Assembly: GCA_965246915.1 (NCBI GenBank)
Contig: CBDFGB010000025.1
Coordinates: 124,001 to 188,000, forward strand
From: CAVRQM01 sp965246915
GTDB taxonomy: Bacteria > Pseudomonadota > Alphaproteobacteria > Acetobacterales > Acetobacteraceae
Direction of reading: 5' to 3'
DNA length: 64,000 nucleotides
The notes beneath the pieces are model-generated. The model made no database searches. It worked only from the letters and a program-made list of their open reading frames with translations, and was not told where the DNA came from. This document shows positions 33,304 to 41,969 of this stretch, piece by piece (within the stretch, counting starts at the first letter, position 1; each line of letters begins with the position of its first letter). The translations under genes and the position numbers were made by a program.

Positions 33304-33957
33304 GTGAATATGTATTTCAACTACGTCCCCCGCCCGGTGCCCGAGCCGACCAATCTGTCGGAGCGTCTGGCCACCGTGCTGGGCGGGCTGCGCGACATCG
33401 CCGCCCTGCACGCCGGGCGGAACTGGGCGCTGATCCCGGTGACGCTGCTGTTCTCCGCCTACCTCGGCAGCGTGATCCGCCGCTTCACCGCGCTGGCCGC
33501 ACGGCTCGCCGCCGGCCCGCTCCGCACCCGACCGCCCCGGCCGGCTCACTCCACACCGGCGCGCAAGCAGGGGCCGCGAAAATCCCGGCTGCCGGCCCGG
33601 TTTGCCTGGGTGGTCGACTGGCTCGGCTACCATGCCGCCGGCCGGGGATCGCAGCTTCGCTATCTGCTGACCGAGGATGCGGAGATGGCGGCATTGCTGG
33701 CGGCCTCGCCCCAGGGCGGGCGGATCCTCAGGCCGCTCTGCCGGATGATGGGCATCGCTCCCGCCCCGGACCTGCCGCCGTCGCTGTTTCCGCCACCGGC
33801 GGCAAAGCTGGAGGCCCCCGAACCGGCCAATGTCGACCTGCCGGAAATCTCGCCGCCGCCCCCACCGTCATCGCAGGCCCTGAGCCTGCGATCTCGGGCC
33901 GAACTCCCTCGGGCGCTCGGCGCCGCCCCATCGATCGCTTTTCCAAAGCCGGCCTGA
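33304..33957 (+). CDS. hypothetical protein with one hydrophobic segment and proline-rich tail
   Basis: A 217-residue protein of unknown function. After MNMYFNYVPRPVPEPTNLSE it has one possible membrane helix (WALIPVTLLFSAYLGSVI), a basic linker (RPPRPAHSTPARKQGPRKSR), a helical segment (FAWVVDWLGYHAAGRGSQLR) and a proline-rich C-terminus. The start is GTG 33304 or ATG 33310; the strong promoter just upstream puts the transcript start at or within a few bases of either, without a ribosome binding site. It is probably a small membrane-associated housekeeping protein, and its link to the adjacent transporter genes is unclear. Confidence 0.65.
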   Translation: MNMYFNYVPRPVPEPTNLSERLATVLGGLRDIAALHAGRNWALIPVTLLFSAYLGSVIRRFTALAARLAAGPLRTRPPRPAHSTPARKQGPRKSRLPARFAWVVDWLGYHAAGRGSQLRYLLTEDAEMAALLAASPQGGRILRPLCRMMGIAPAPDLPPSLFPPPAAKLEAPEPANVDLPEISPPPPPSSQALSLRSRAELPRALGAAPSIAFPKPA

Positions 33958-33979
33958 GTCCACGCTGGAAACGCGCGGC

Positions 33980-33996
33980 TATATCGTTACGATATA
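33980..33996. promoter_or_regulatory. AT-rich palindrome TATATCG-TTA-CGATATA upstream of livG-like gene
   Basis: A perfect 7-base inverted repeat with a 3-base loop stands about 72 bases before the livG-like start in an AT-rich pocket that also holds CATAAT. Its compact form suits an operator for a dimeric repressor. No regulator gene is adjacent, so the binding protein is unknown. Confidence 0.45.
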
Positions 33997-34068
33997 TTAA
34001 CATAATGACCGGACCGGTCGGGCGACGGCGTTGTTCGCTGGCCGCCGAGCGTTGATACTATCCCCCGA

Positions 34069-34818
34069 ATGCTTCAGATCAGCGGATTGACCCGCCGCTT
34101 CGGCGGCGCGGTGGCGGTGGACGATATCAGCCTCGATGTCGAGGCCGGATCGATCACCGGATTGATCGGGCCAAACGGGGCGGGCAAGACCACGCTGTTC
34201 AACCTCGTGGCCGGCAGCCTAAGTCCCACCGCTGGGCGGATCGTTCTGGAAGGCATCGACATCGCGCGGCTTCCGGCGCATCGGCGTCTGGCGCGCGGCC
34301 TGGCCCGGACGTTCCAGATTCCGCGCCCCTTCGCGGCGTTGACGGTCCTGGAGAACGCCCTGGTGGGTGCGCGAGGGCAACTCGGCGAGCGCATCCTGCC
34401 CAACTGGCTGCGCGGCGGGGCGATTGCCCGCCAAGAGCGCGATCTCGCGGCGCGAGCACGGGAGATCTTGGAGTTTCTGGGCCTGTCGCGCCTGGAATCC
34501 GAGCCGGCCGCGCGCTTGTCGGGCGGTCAGCGCAAATTGCTCGAACTCGCGCGCGTGCTGATGGCCGAACCCCGCATCGTGCTGCTCGACGAACCGGCCG
34601 CGGGCGTCAACCCCACGCTGCTGCGCACGATCATGGACCGCCTCGGCACGCTGAACGCACGCGGCATGACGTTTCTGATCGTCGAGCACAACATGGATCT
34701 CGTCCGTGAGCTTTGCGGGCAGGCGCATGTCATGGCGGGCGGGCGCCTGCTCGCGTCGGGTACGCCGGCCGAGGTCACGGCGGATGCCCGCGTGCTGGAG
34801 GCCTATCTCGGCGGATGA
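34069..34818 (+). CDS. livG: ABC transporter ATP-binding protein, LivG-like
   Basis: One of two ATPases of a branched-chain-amino-acid-type (HAAT) importer, 249 residues. Walker A GPNGAGKTT, the long insertion typical of LivG (RGLARTFQIPRPFAALTVLE and LGERILPNWLRGGAIARQE), signature LSGGQRKL, Walker B IVLLDEPAAGVNP and H-loop IVEHNMDLV are all intact. The symbol denotes the family; the ligand may not be leucine. It overlaps livF by 4 bases (ATGA). Confidence 0.9.
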   Translation: MLQISGLTRRFGGAVAVDDISLDVEAGSITGLIGPNGAGKTTLFNLVAGSLSPTAGRIVLEGIDIARLPAHRRLARGLARTFQIPRPFAALTVLENALVGARGQLGERILPNWLRGGAIARQERDLAARAREILEFLGLSRLESEPAARLSGGQRKLLELARVLMAEPRIVLLDEPAAGVNPTLLRTIMDRLGTLNARGMTFLIVEHNMDLVRELCGQAHVMAGGRLLASGTPAEVTADARVLEAYLGG

Positions 34819-35537
34819 CGACGTTTGTGTTGCGGGACGTGGTGGCCGGATACGAGGCGGGTGTGTCGATCGTGCGCGGCGCGACCGTGTCGGTGGCGTC
34901 GGGGGACGTCCTCGTCCTGCTCGGCCCGAACGGCGCCGGCAAGTCGACTCTGGTCAAGGCAGCGGCCGGGCTCGTCCCGATCAGCAGCGGCGGCGTCGTG
35001 CTGGACGGGTGCGACATCACGTCGCTGCCGGCGCATGAGCGGATCCGTCATGGCGTGGCGTTCGTGCCGCAGACCGAGAACATCTTCGCGGGCCTGTCGA
35101 TTTCCGACAATCTGCGCATTGCCGCCGAAATGGTGCAGCGGCGCGAGCGCGCCGGTCGGCTTGCGGCGATGAGAGACATGTTTCCCGATCTGGCGGATCG
35201 GCCGGACCGCAGGGCGGGACGTCTGTCGGGGGGACAGCGGCAGATGCTGGCCATTGCCCGCGCGATGGTGGCGGCCCCGCGCGTCCTGGTGCTGGACGAG
35301 CCATCGGCCGGCCTCTCGCCACTGCTCGTGACGCAGGTGATGCGGACCTTGCGCCGCATCGCGGATGCGGGGATGGCGGTCCTGCTGGTCGAACAGAATG
35401 CCCGCGCGGCGCTCGCCATCGCCGATCGTGCCATCATTCTGGCCGAGGGACGGGTCGCGCACGCGGGGCGCGGGTCCGACGTGCTGGCCGATCCGATCGT
35501 CGCGGCGTTGTATCTCGGGGCCGCGCGCGCCGCATGA
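34815..35537 (+). CDS. livF: ABC transporter ATP-binding protein, LivF-like
   Basis: Second ATPase of the HAAT importer, 240 residues. Walker A GPNGAGKST, VAFVPQTENIFAGLSISDNL in the Q-loop region, signature LSGGQRQM, Walker B VLVLDEPSAGLSP and the LivF-type H-loop region LVEQNARAAL are all present. LivF proteins carry 'EQN' rather than a histidine here, as this one does. The ATG at 34815 overlaps the livG stop and the gene overlaps livH by 4 bases. Confidence 0.9.
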   Translation: MTTFVLRDVVAGYEAGVSIVRGATVSVASGDVLVLLGPNGAGKSTLVKAAAGLVPISSGGVVLDGCDITSLPAHERIRHGVAFVPQTENIFAGLSISDNLRIAAEMVQRRERAGRLAAMRDMFPDLADRPDRRAGRLSGGQRQMLAIARAMVAAPRVLVLDEPSAGLSPLLVTQVMRTLRRIADAGMAVLLVEQNARAALAIADRAIILAEGRVAHAGRGSDVLADPIVAALYLGAARAA

Positions 35538-36436
35538 GCGCGCAGATTCTGGTCGACGGCGTGCTGACCGGCGCGCTGCTGGCGCTCGGCGCGATCGGGC
35601 TCACGCTGACCTATGGCATCCTGCGTTTCGCCAATTTCGCGCAAGGCGAATTCGTCACGTTCGGTGCCTACGCGGCGCTGATCGCCGCGCCCCTGTTCGG
35701 GATCGCACTCGGTGGCGATCCGGTCGGCGGGCTCACGTTCGGCTGGCGGCTGGTCGCAGCCCTCGGACTCGCGATGGCGCTCACCGGGCTGCTGGCGGCG
35801 GGCTTGGACTGGCTGCTGTTCGCGCGATTGCGGCGGCACGGGACGCAGATCGTCATGGTCATCGCGAGCTTCGGCGCGTCGCTCGCGTTGCGCAGCGCGA
35901 TCGAGTTCGGCTTCGGCCCGCAGCCCGCCTATTTCAGTCGGGAGATCGCGCTCGGCGTGCGCCTGCCGGGGGGCGCCCGGGCGACCTGGGATCAGCTCGG
36001 CGTCCTGGTCCTGGCGGCGGGCCTCATGATCGGTATGCACATCGTCATGACCCGAACGCCGGTCGGGCGAGCGATGCGGGCGGCGAGCGAGAACCCGGCG
36101 CTGGCGCGACTGTCCGGCATCGACGTGGAGCGGGTGATCCGCGCGACCTGGTTGCTGGGCGGGGCGCTGGCCGCGGCGGCGGGCGTGCTGCTGGGCATGG
36201 TGGTGCAGGTCCGTCCGTACATGGGGTTCGATCTGCTGCTCCCAATGTTCGCCGCCGCCATTGTCGGCGGCATCGGCAGCGTGCCAGGTGCCATGGCGGG
36301 CGGAATGCTGGTGGGTGTTGCGGAGGCGGCCGCGGTGCCGCTCGTCGGCGCGCAGTATCGCGCGGCGGTCGGGTTTGTCGTCCTGATGGCCGCCTTGCTG
36401 ATCCGGCCGCGTGGCCTGTTCGGCGCGAAATCGTGA
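35534..36436 (+). CDS. livH: ABC transporter permease, LivH-like
   Basis: First membrane subunit, 300 residues and about eight helices. Family motifs are ALGAIGLTLTYGILRFANFAQ, GEFVTFGAYAAL, the inner loop PVGRAMRAASENPALARLSG and IVGGIGSVPGAMAGGMLVGV. It overlaps livF (ATGA) and livM (GTGA), so the four genes form one coupled operon. Confidence 0.92.
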   Translation: MSAQILVDGVLTGALLALGAIGLTLTYGILRFANFAQGEFVTFGAYAALIAAPLFGIALGGDPVGGLTFGWRLVAALGLAMALTGLLAAGLDWLLFARLRRHGTQIVMVIASFGASLALRSAIEFGFGPQPAYFSREIALGVRLPGGARATWDQLGVLVLAAGLMIGMHIVMTRTPVGRAMRAASENPALARLSGIDVERVIRATWLLGGALAAAAGVLLGMVVQVRPYMGFDLLLPMFAAAIVGGIGSVPGAMAGGMLVGVAEAAAVPLVGAQYRAAVGFVVLMAALLIRPRGLFGAKS

Positions 36437-37389
36437 TCGCCAGCCTGATCGGCTACGCCTGCTTCTTTTTCACGCTCGCCCTGATCTTCGGCGTGGCGGT
36501 GCTCGGCCTCAATCTGCAATGGGGGGCCGCCGGCCTGTTCAACGTGGGCGTGGCCGGCTTCGTCCTGGTCGGCGCCTATGTCTCGGCGCTGCTGACGGCG
36601 GCCCCTTCGCCCCAGCACGCCGGCGGGTTCCTGTTGCCGATCCCCCTCGGGTGGTGCGCCGCGATGGCGGCCTCAGCGCTCGCCGCGCTGGTGGTCGGCG
36701 TGGCGACCCTGCGGCTGCGCGCCGACTATCTGGCGATCACCACGTTCGGGGCCGCGGCCAGCCTGCAACTGGTGGCGCTGAACGCGCAGGGCCTGACCGG
36801 TGGGCCGTTCGGCATCGCCCTGATCCCTCGCCCGTTCGAGGCGCTGGCCGATCGGCCGCTCGCCTTCGGCCTCGCCAACCTCGCGCTCGTGGTCACGGTG
36901 GCCGGCATCTGCTTCGCGGGATTGGAGCGGCTGCTGCAGGGGCCATGGGGCCGGGTGCTGCGGGCGCTGCGCGAGGACGAGGCGGCGGCCGCCTCGCTCG
37001 GGAAATCGCCGGCCGTGTTCCGGCTGTCGGCCTTTGTTCTCGGGGCGGCCCTGATGGGCCTGTCCGGCGCGATGCAGGCGCAGTTCTTCGGCTTCATCGC
37101 GCCCGAGAACTACCTGCCGACCGTGACCTTCCAAGTCTGGGTCATGCTCGTCATCGGCGGCTCCGGCAACAATCGCGGAGCACTGCTCGGCGCGGTGCTG
37201 GTCTGGGGCCTGTGGACCCTCTCCGCCACGGCGCTGGCGGCAATGCTGCCGGCCGACTGGCAGGCGCGTGGCGCTAGTCTTCGCATCGCGGCGATCGGCG
37301 TGGTCCTCGCGGCCGTCCTGCTGTGGCGGCCGCGCGGCCTGCTGGGCGAACGGGCGACGATCAGCCGGCATATCGCGCGCGGCGAGTGA
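36433..37389 (+). CDS. livM: ABC transporter permease, LivM-like
   Basis: Second membrane subunit, 318 residues and about nine helices. Motifs are LGLNLQWGAAGLFNVGVAGF, LRADYLAITTFGAAA, RVLRALREDEAAAASLGKSP (the inner EAA-like loop) and VIGGSGNNRGALLGAVL. A GTG start at 36433 overlaps the livH stop; no ATG competes. It ends the importer operon. Confidence 0.92.
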   Translation: MIASLIGYACFFFTLALIFGVAVLGLNLQWGAAGLFNVGVAGFVLVGAYVSALLTAAPSPQHAGGFLLPIPLGWCAAMAASALAALVVGVATLRLRADYLAITTFGAAASLQLVALNAQGLTGGPFGIALIPRPFEALADRPLAFGLANLALVVTVAGICFAGLERLLQGPWGRVLRALREDEAAAASLGKSPAVFRLSAFVLGAALMGLSGAMQAQFFGFIAPENYLPTVTFQVWVMLVIGGSGNNRGALLGAVLVWGLWTLSATALAAMLPADWQARGASLRIAAIGVVLAAVLLWRPRGLLGERATISRHIARGE

Positions 37390-37452
37390 CGCGACCGGTT
37401 CAAAGCGCCTATGAACCGCTCCGGCAAACGTTTTGCGCCATGGAGCGACGGC

Positions 37453-38790
37453 ATGGATGATGAGGACGTTCCCACGAGTGGCGGCCCGCACCGCATCATC
37501 GTGGCCGGCGGCGGGGCGGCGGGGCTGGAGCTCGTGACCAAGCTCGGCGACACGCTGGGCCGGCGCGGGCGCGCGCACGTCACCCTGGTCGAGCGTGCGC
37601 GGACCCATCTGTGGAAGCCGCTGCTGCATTCGGTCGCGGCCGGCAGCCTGCGGCGGTCGCAGCATGAGCTGAACTATCTGGCGCAAGCGCGCTGGCACGG
37701 GTTCATGTATCGCTTCGGCGAGGTCGTGGGCCTCGACCGGACGGCGCGCCAGCTGCACCTCGGCGCGACCTTCGACGAGGAGGGGCGGCAGATCACCCCG
37801 CCTCAATCGCTGCCCTACGACACGCTGGTCATGGCGATCGGCAGCGTGACCAACGATTTCGGCACGCCCGGGGCCGCGCAATTCGCGATCCCGCTGGAGA
37901 CGCCGGAGCAGGCGAGCCGGTTCAACCGCCGTCTCGTCAACGCCTGTCTGCGCGCCAACACGCAGCCCGGCCCGGTCCGTCCCGGCCAGCTGCATGTCGC
38001 GATCATCGGCGCGGGTGCTACGGGCACCGAACTGGCCGCCGAACTGCACCGCACCGTGCGCGAGATCGTGGCATTCGGGATGGACCGCATCGACCCCGAA
38101 CGGGACGTCCACATCGTGCTGATCGAAGCGGCCGAGCGCATCCTGCCGGTGCTGCCCGAGCGGATCTCGGCGGCCACGACCGATCTGCTGCGCGGCCTCG
38201 GCGTCGAGGTGCGTACCGCCGCGCGGGTCAGCGAGGTGCGGGCGGATTGCGTGATGCTCGCGAGCGGCGAGACGATCCCGGCCGAATTGGTGGTGTGGTC
38301 GGCCGGCGTGAAGGCGCCGGAAGTCCTGCGCGATCTGGCCGGGCTCGAGAGCAACCGCATCAACCAGCTGGTCGTCGAACAGACGCTGCAGACCACTCGT
38401 GACGAAAACGTCTTCGCGATCGGCGACTGCGCGTCCTGTCCACGGCCCGGCCATCCGCAGCCGGTACCGCCGCGGGCGCAAGCGGCCCACCAGATGGCCT
38501 CGCACGTGATGAAGCAGCTGCCGCGACGGCTGGCCGGCGAGAAGCTCGAGCCGTTCGTCTACCGCGATTTCGGCTCGCTGGTCTCGCTCGGCCAGTACAG
38601 CACGGTGGGCAACCTCATGGGCTTCGTGGTTGGCCGCAGCATGTTCATCGAAGGCTATTTCGCCCGCCTGATGTATCGCTCGTTGTACAAGATGCACGAG
38701 GCCGCGCTGCACGGCCACAGCACGGTGTTTTGGCGGACGCTGCTCAGCGTAATCTCGCAGCGGCCGACGCCGGGCGTGAAGTTGCATTGA
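37453..38790 (+). CDS. type II NADH dehydrogenase (NDH-2) / NAD(P)/FAD-dependent oxidoreductase
   Basis: A 445-residue membrane-peripheral flavoprotein that passes electrons from NADH to quinone without pumping protons. Two dinucleotide-binding folds are clear, FAD at IIVAGGGAAGLELVTKLGD and NADH at VAIIGAGATGTELAAELH, with NVFAIGDCASCPRPG near the end of the core. The C-terminal amphipathic segment (FARLMYRSLYKMHEAALHG) fits the membrane anchor. The ATG at 37453 (MDDEDV) has GGAG about 7 bases ahead; an upstream ATG at 37411 has none. It is independent of the liv-like operon. Confidence 0.9.
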   Translation: MDDEDVPTSGGPHRIIVAGGGAAGLELVTKLGDTLGRRGRAHVTLVERARTHLWKPLLHSVAAGSLRRSQHELNYLAQARWHGFMYRFGEVVGLDRTARQLHLGATFDEEGRQITPPQSLPYDTLVMAIGSVTNDFGTPGAAQFAIPLETPEQASRFNRRLVNACLRANTQPGPVRPGQLHVAIIGAGATGTELAAELHRTVREIVAFGMDRIDPERDVHIVLIEAAERILPVLPERISAATTDLLRGLGVEVRTAARVSEVRADCVMLASGETIPAELVVWSAGVKAPEVLRDLAGLESNRINQLVVEQTLQTTRDENVFAIGDCASCPRPGHPQPVPPRAQAAHQMASHVMKQLPRRLAGEKLEPFVYRDFGSLVSLGQYSTVGNLMGFVVGRSMFIEGYFARLMYRSLYKMHEAALHGHSTVFWRTLLSVISQRPTPGVKLH

Positions 38791-38809
38791 CGGAATCCCT
38801 GCGACTGCG

Positions 38810-40615
38810 ATGTCAATGAACACTGGGGTCGTCAGCGGCCGCCCCTCCGTCGCCACTCTCCGGGTCATCCTCCCCTTCCTCCGCCCCTACCGGGCGCGGG
38901 TCGCCGGCGCGGTGGTCGCGATGCTGCTCGCCGCGAGCCTCGTACTGGTCCTGGGGCAGGGCGTGCGGCGGCTGATCGACGACGGGTTCGCGGGCGGCAG
39001 CATGGCCCACCTCAATGCCGCGACCCTGGTCATGTTCGCGGTCATCATGGCGCTGGGCGCGGCGACCGCCTGCCGCTTCTATCTCGTCTCCTGGCTCGGC
39101 GAGCGGGTGGCGGCCGATCTGCGTCGGGCGGTGTTCGGCCGGCTGATCGCGCTGTCGCCCGCGTTCTTCGAGACGGCGCGGACCGGCGATCTGCTGTCGC
39201 GCCTGACCGCCGACACGTCGCTGCTGCAGGCGCTGGTCGGCTCGGCGATTTCGCAATGGCTGCGCTCGGCGCTGCTGCTTCTGGGATCGCTCGGGATGCT
39301 GGTGGCGACCAGTCCCGCGCTGGCCGGGGTCGTGGTCGCGGTCGTGCCGTTCGTCGTCGTGCCCTTCATCGTGTTCGGCCGGCGAGAGAAGCGCACCTCC
39401 CGCGCCGCGCAGGACCGGGTGGCCGATCTCGGCGCCTATGCCGAGGAGACCCTGAATGCCTTGCGCACCGTCCAGGCGTTCACCCACGAGGCGGTCGACC
39501 GGGAAACATTCGGCGCGCGCGCGGAGGAGTCCGTCGCCGCCGCCCTGGCGCGGATCCGCATTCGGGCCTTCCTGATCCTGGCGGTGATTCTGCTGGGGTT
39601 CGGAGCGATCACGCTGAGCCTGTGGCTCGGTGGGCGGCAGGTCGTCCAGGGCCACATGACCGGTGGCGAATTGTCCGCCTTCGTCTTCTACGCCGTTGTG
39701 CTCGCCACCGCGATCTCCGGCATGAGCGAGCTGTGGGGGGAGATGCAGCGCGCGGCGGGCGCTGCCGAACGGCTCGTGGAGCTGCTGGCCGAGCGCCCGA
39801 CCATCGCCGCCCCGGACAACCCGACGCCGTTGCCGACCCCGGCGGAGGGCCGGATCGCGCTCGATCGGGTGACGTTCCGCTATCCTGCGCGCGGCGACCG
39901 GGCGGCGCTCCAGGACATCAGCCTGGCGGTGGAGCCGGGCGAGACGGTGGCGCTGGTCGGCCCGTCGGGCGCCGGCAAGACCACGGTGTTTCAGTTGCTG
40001 CTGCGCTTCTATGACCCGCATTCCGGACGGGTGCTGATCGACGGGGTGGATCTGGCCCGCGCCGATCCGGCCGATGCGCGGCGGCGGATCGGGCTGGTGC
40101 CGCAGGATCCCGTCATCTTCGGCGCGAGCGCGTGGGAGAATATCCGCTACGGCCGCCCCGAGGCGTCGGACGGAGAAATCCGCCGCGCCGCGGAGGCCGC
40201 GGCTTGCGACTTCATCACCGAGCTGCCGCAGAGTTTCGATACCTATCTCGGCGAGAAGGGGGTGCGCTTGTCCGGCGGCCAGCGTCAGCGCATCGCCATT
40301 GCCCGCGCCGTGCTGCGCGATGCGCCGATCCTGCTGCTCGATGAGGCGACCAGCGCGCTCGATGCGGAATCCGAAGCGGCGGTCCAGCGAGCGCTGGCGG
40401 CGTTGTCGGTCGGAAGGACGACTTTGGTCATCGCGCATCGGCTCGCCACCGTCCGACGCGCCGACCGGCTACTGGTGCTCCAGGACGGCCGGATCGTCGC
40501 CAGTGGCACGCACGAGACGCTGATGCGCGAGGGCGGGTTGTACGCTCGGCTCGCGGCGCTGCAGTTTTCCGAAACATCGAAAATCGCCCCGATCGTGCTA
40601 CCGTCCACGGCGTGA
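38810..40615 (+). CDS. ABC exporter with fused membrane and ATPase domains (MsbA-like)
   Basis: A 601-residue half-transporter that would function as a homodimer. The N-terminal six-helix membrane domain (residues about 20-325) includes FFETARTGDLLSRLTADTSL, the coupling-helix region. The ATPase domain has FRYPARGDRAALQDISL, Walker A GPSGAGKTT, Q-loop VPQDPVIFGASAWENI, signature LSGGQRQR, Walker B ILLLDEATSALD and H-loop VIAHRLATV. It matches the lipid/multidrug exporter group. The stop overlaps the Uma2 gene (TGATG), so the two may be co-expressed. Confidence 0.92.
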   Translation: MSMNTGVVSGRPSVATLRVILPFLRPYRARVAGAVVAMLLAASLVLVLGQGVRRLIDDGFAGGSMAHLNAATLVMFAVIMALGAATACRFYLVSWLGERVAADLRRAVFGRLIALSPAFFETARTGDLLSRLTADTSLLQALVGSAISQWLRSALLLLGSLGMLVATSPALAGVVVAVVPFVVVPFIVFGRREKRTSRAAQDRVADLGAYAEETLNALRTVQAFTHEAVDRETFGARAEESVAAALARIRIRAFLILAVILLGFGAITLSLWLGGRQVVQGHMTGGELSAFVFYAVVLATAISGMSELWGEMQRAAGAAERLVELLAERPTIAAPDNPTPLPTPAEGRIALDRVTFRYPARGDRAALQDISLAVEPGETVALVGPSGAGKTTVFQLLLRFYDPHSGRVLIDGVDLARADPADARRRIGLVPQDPVIFGASAWENIRYGRPEASDGEIRRAAEAAACDFITELPQSFDTYLGEKGVRLSGGQRQRIAIARAVLRDAPILLLDEATSALDAESEAAVQRALAALSVGRTTLVIAHRLATVRRADRLLVLQDGRIVASGTHETLMREGGLYARLAALQFSETSKIAPIVLPSTA

Positions 40616-41214
40616 TGTCTGAGCAAGCCGTCCACCGCATGACTGCCGACGACTTTCTGCTGTGGCATGAGCAGCAGGAGTGTCGCTACGAGCTGATCGA
40701 CGGCGTTCCGGCGGCGATGGCGGGCGCCAAACGGCGGCATGACCAGGTCGTCGTCAACGCTCTCGTGAGTCTTGGAAATCAATTGCCGGTGGGCAAGTTT
40801 CGGGTATTCACCTCGGACACAGCGGTCCGCATTCCGGTTGGTAATATTCGCTATCCGGATGTCGGCATTGATTGTGGGCGGTTTCTCGACGAGGACCGGG
40901 CGGCGGACGCGCCCACGCTCGTGATCGAAGTCCTTTCGGAGTCCACGCGGGCTTTCGACTTTCTAACCAAGTTGGAGGAATACAAGTCGGTTCCGACGCT
41001 GTTGCACATCATTCTTGTCGATACCGATATGCCCGAAATCCTCCATTGGAGCCGGCCTCTGGCGGGCGCTTGGACGGCTCGAACGCTGGAGGGCCTGGAT
41101 GCGGAATTGGCCGTCGATGCCGGTATCAGAATGAAGCTTCGGGCGTTCTATGCCGGGCTGGAATTTCGCGACAAACCGAGATTGGTTTTCGACGACGGGA
41201 CGCCTGCAAGCTGA
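40615..41214 (+). CDS. Uma2-family (DUF820) putative restriction endonuclease-fold protein
   Basis: A 199-residue member of the Uma2/DUF820 family with a PD-(D/E)XK nuclease fold. Conserved landmarks are MTADDFLLWHEQQECRYELI, DGVP, the catalytic-type Asp in IRYPDVGIDCG and Glu in LVIEVLSEST, then the D/K pair in FDFLTKLEEYKSVP. The predicted metal site is therefore complete. Most family members have no known role. It lies between an ABC exporter and two SDR genes with overlapping ends on both sides, an odd location for a nuclease. An alternative GTG at 40612 adds one residue. Confidence 0.88.
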   Translation: MSEQAVHRMTADDFLLWHEQQECRYELIDGVPAAMAGAKRRHDQVVVNALVSLGNQLPVGKFRVFTSDTAVRIPVGNIRYPDVGIDCGRFLDEDRAADAPTLVIEVLSESTRAFDFLTKLEEYKSVPTLLHIILVDTDMPEILHWSRPLAGAWTARTLEGLDAELAVDAGIRMKLRAFYAGLEFRDKPRLVFDDGTPAS

Positions 41215-41969
41215 CCACGACGAAGACGACCGGGCTGCTGGCAGGTCGAATCGCCGTGGTAACCGGCGGTGCCCGAGGGCTTGGCAGGGCCATCGCCGTG
41301 ACGTTCGCGGCCGAGGGTGCGCGCGGCGCTCTGTTCGATCTCGGCGTCGATATGACGCCGCCGCCTGGTTGGCGGGCCGCGGCGGTCGACGTGCGCGACG
41401 AGACTGCACTCGCGTCGGGGTTCGAGGCCGTAGTGCGAGACTTTGGGCGGCTCGATATCGTCGTTGCCAATGCCGGCGTGGTGCCGCCCTGGCGACAGAC
41501 CGAAGACATCGATCTTGACGAGTGGGACAGGGTGTTCGCGATCAACGTGCGTGGCGTGATGGCCACGATCAAGCATGCGACACCGCACGTGTCGCATGGC
41601 GGCGCGATCGTCGTGATGGCCTCGATGAACGCCGTCCGAGCCCACGCGAAACAATGCCTGTACACGGCGACGAAGCACGCGGTGCTCGGGATCGTGCGGG
41701 CGACCGCGCTGGATCTCGGCCGGCGGGGCATCCGAGTGAACGCGCTGGCGCCGGGTCCGATTGCCACGGACGCGCTGCTCGCGCGCATGCAGGATCGCGC
41801 GGCGAGAGGCGGCGCATCGTTCGAGGAGGCGATGGCAGCCGCGTCGGACACGGCGCTCGGGCGTATGGCCACCGTGGCGGATGTGGCAAGCGCTGCCGTG
41901 TTCTTGGCCTGCGATCTGTCGGGTGGCATGACCGGCACATTGCTGCCGGTCGATGGAGGACTCGCGTGA
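41211..41969 (+). CDS. short-chain dehydrogenase/reductase, apparent CTG start
   Basis: An SDR of about 252 residues. The cofactor motif IAVVTGGARGLGRAIAV is followed by an acidic residue (LFDLG) suggesting NAD(H), then VANAGVV, NVRGVMATIKH, catalytic-type Ser in VVMASMNAV and Tyr/Lys in CLYTATKHAVLG, and the C-terminal GGMTGTLLPVDGG. No ATG, GTG or TTG lies near the expected N-terminus; CTG at 41211 overlaps the Uma2 stop as CTGA, matching the overlaps of its neighbours, with GACGGGA upstream. It couples by GTGA to a second SDR. Confidence 0.88.
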   Translation: MTTTKTTGLLAGRIAVVTGGARGLGRAIAVTFAAEGARGALFDLGVDMTPPPGWRAAAVDVRDETALASGFEAVVRDFGRLDIVVANAGVVPPWRQTEDIDLDEWDRVFAINVRGVMATIKHATPHVSHGGAIVVMASMNAVRAHAKQCLYTATKHAVLGIVRATALDLGRRGIRVNALAPGPIATDALLARMQDRAARGGASFEEAMAAASDTALGRMATVADVASAAVFLACDLSGGMTGTLLPVDGGLA

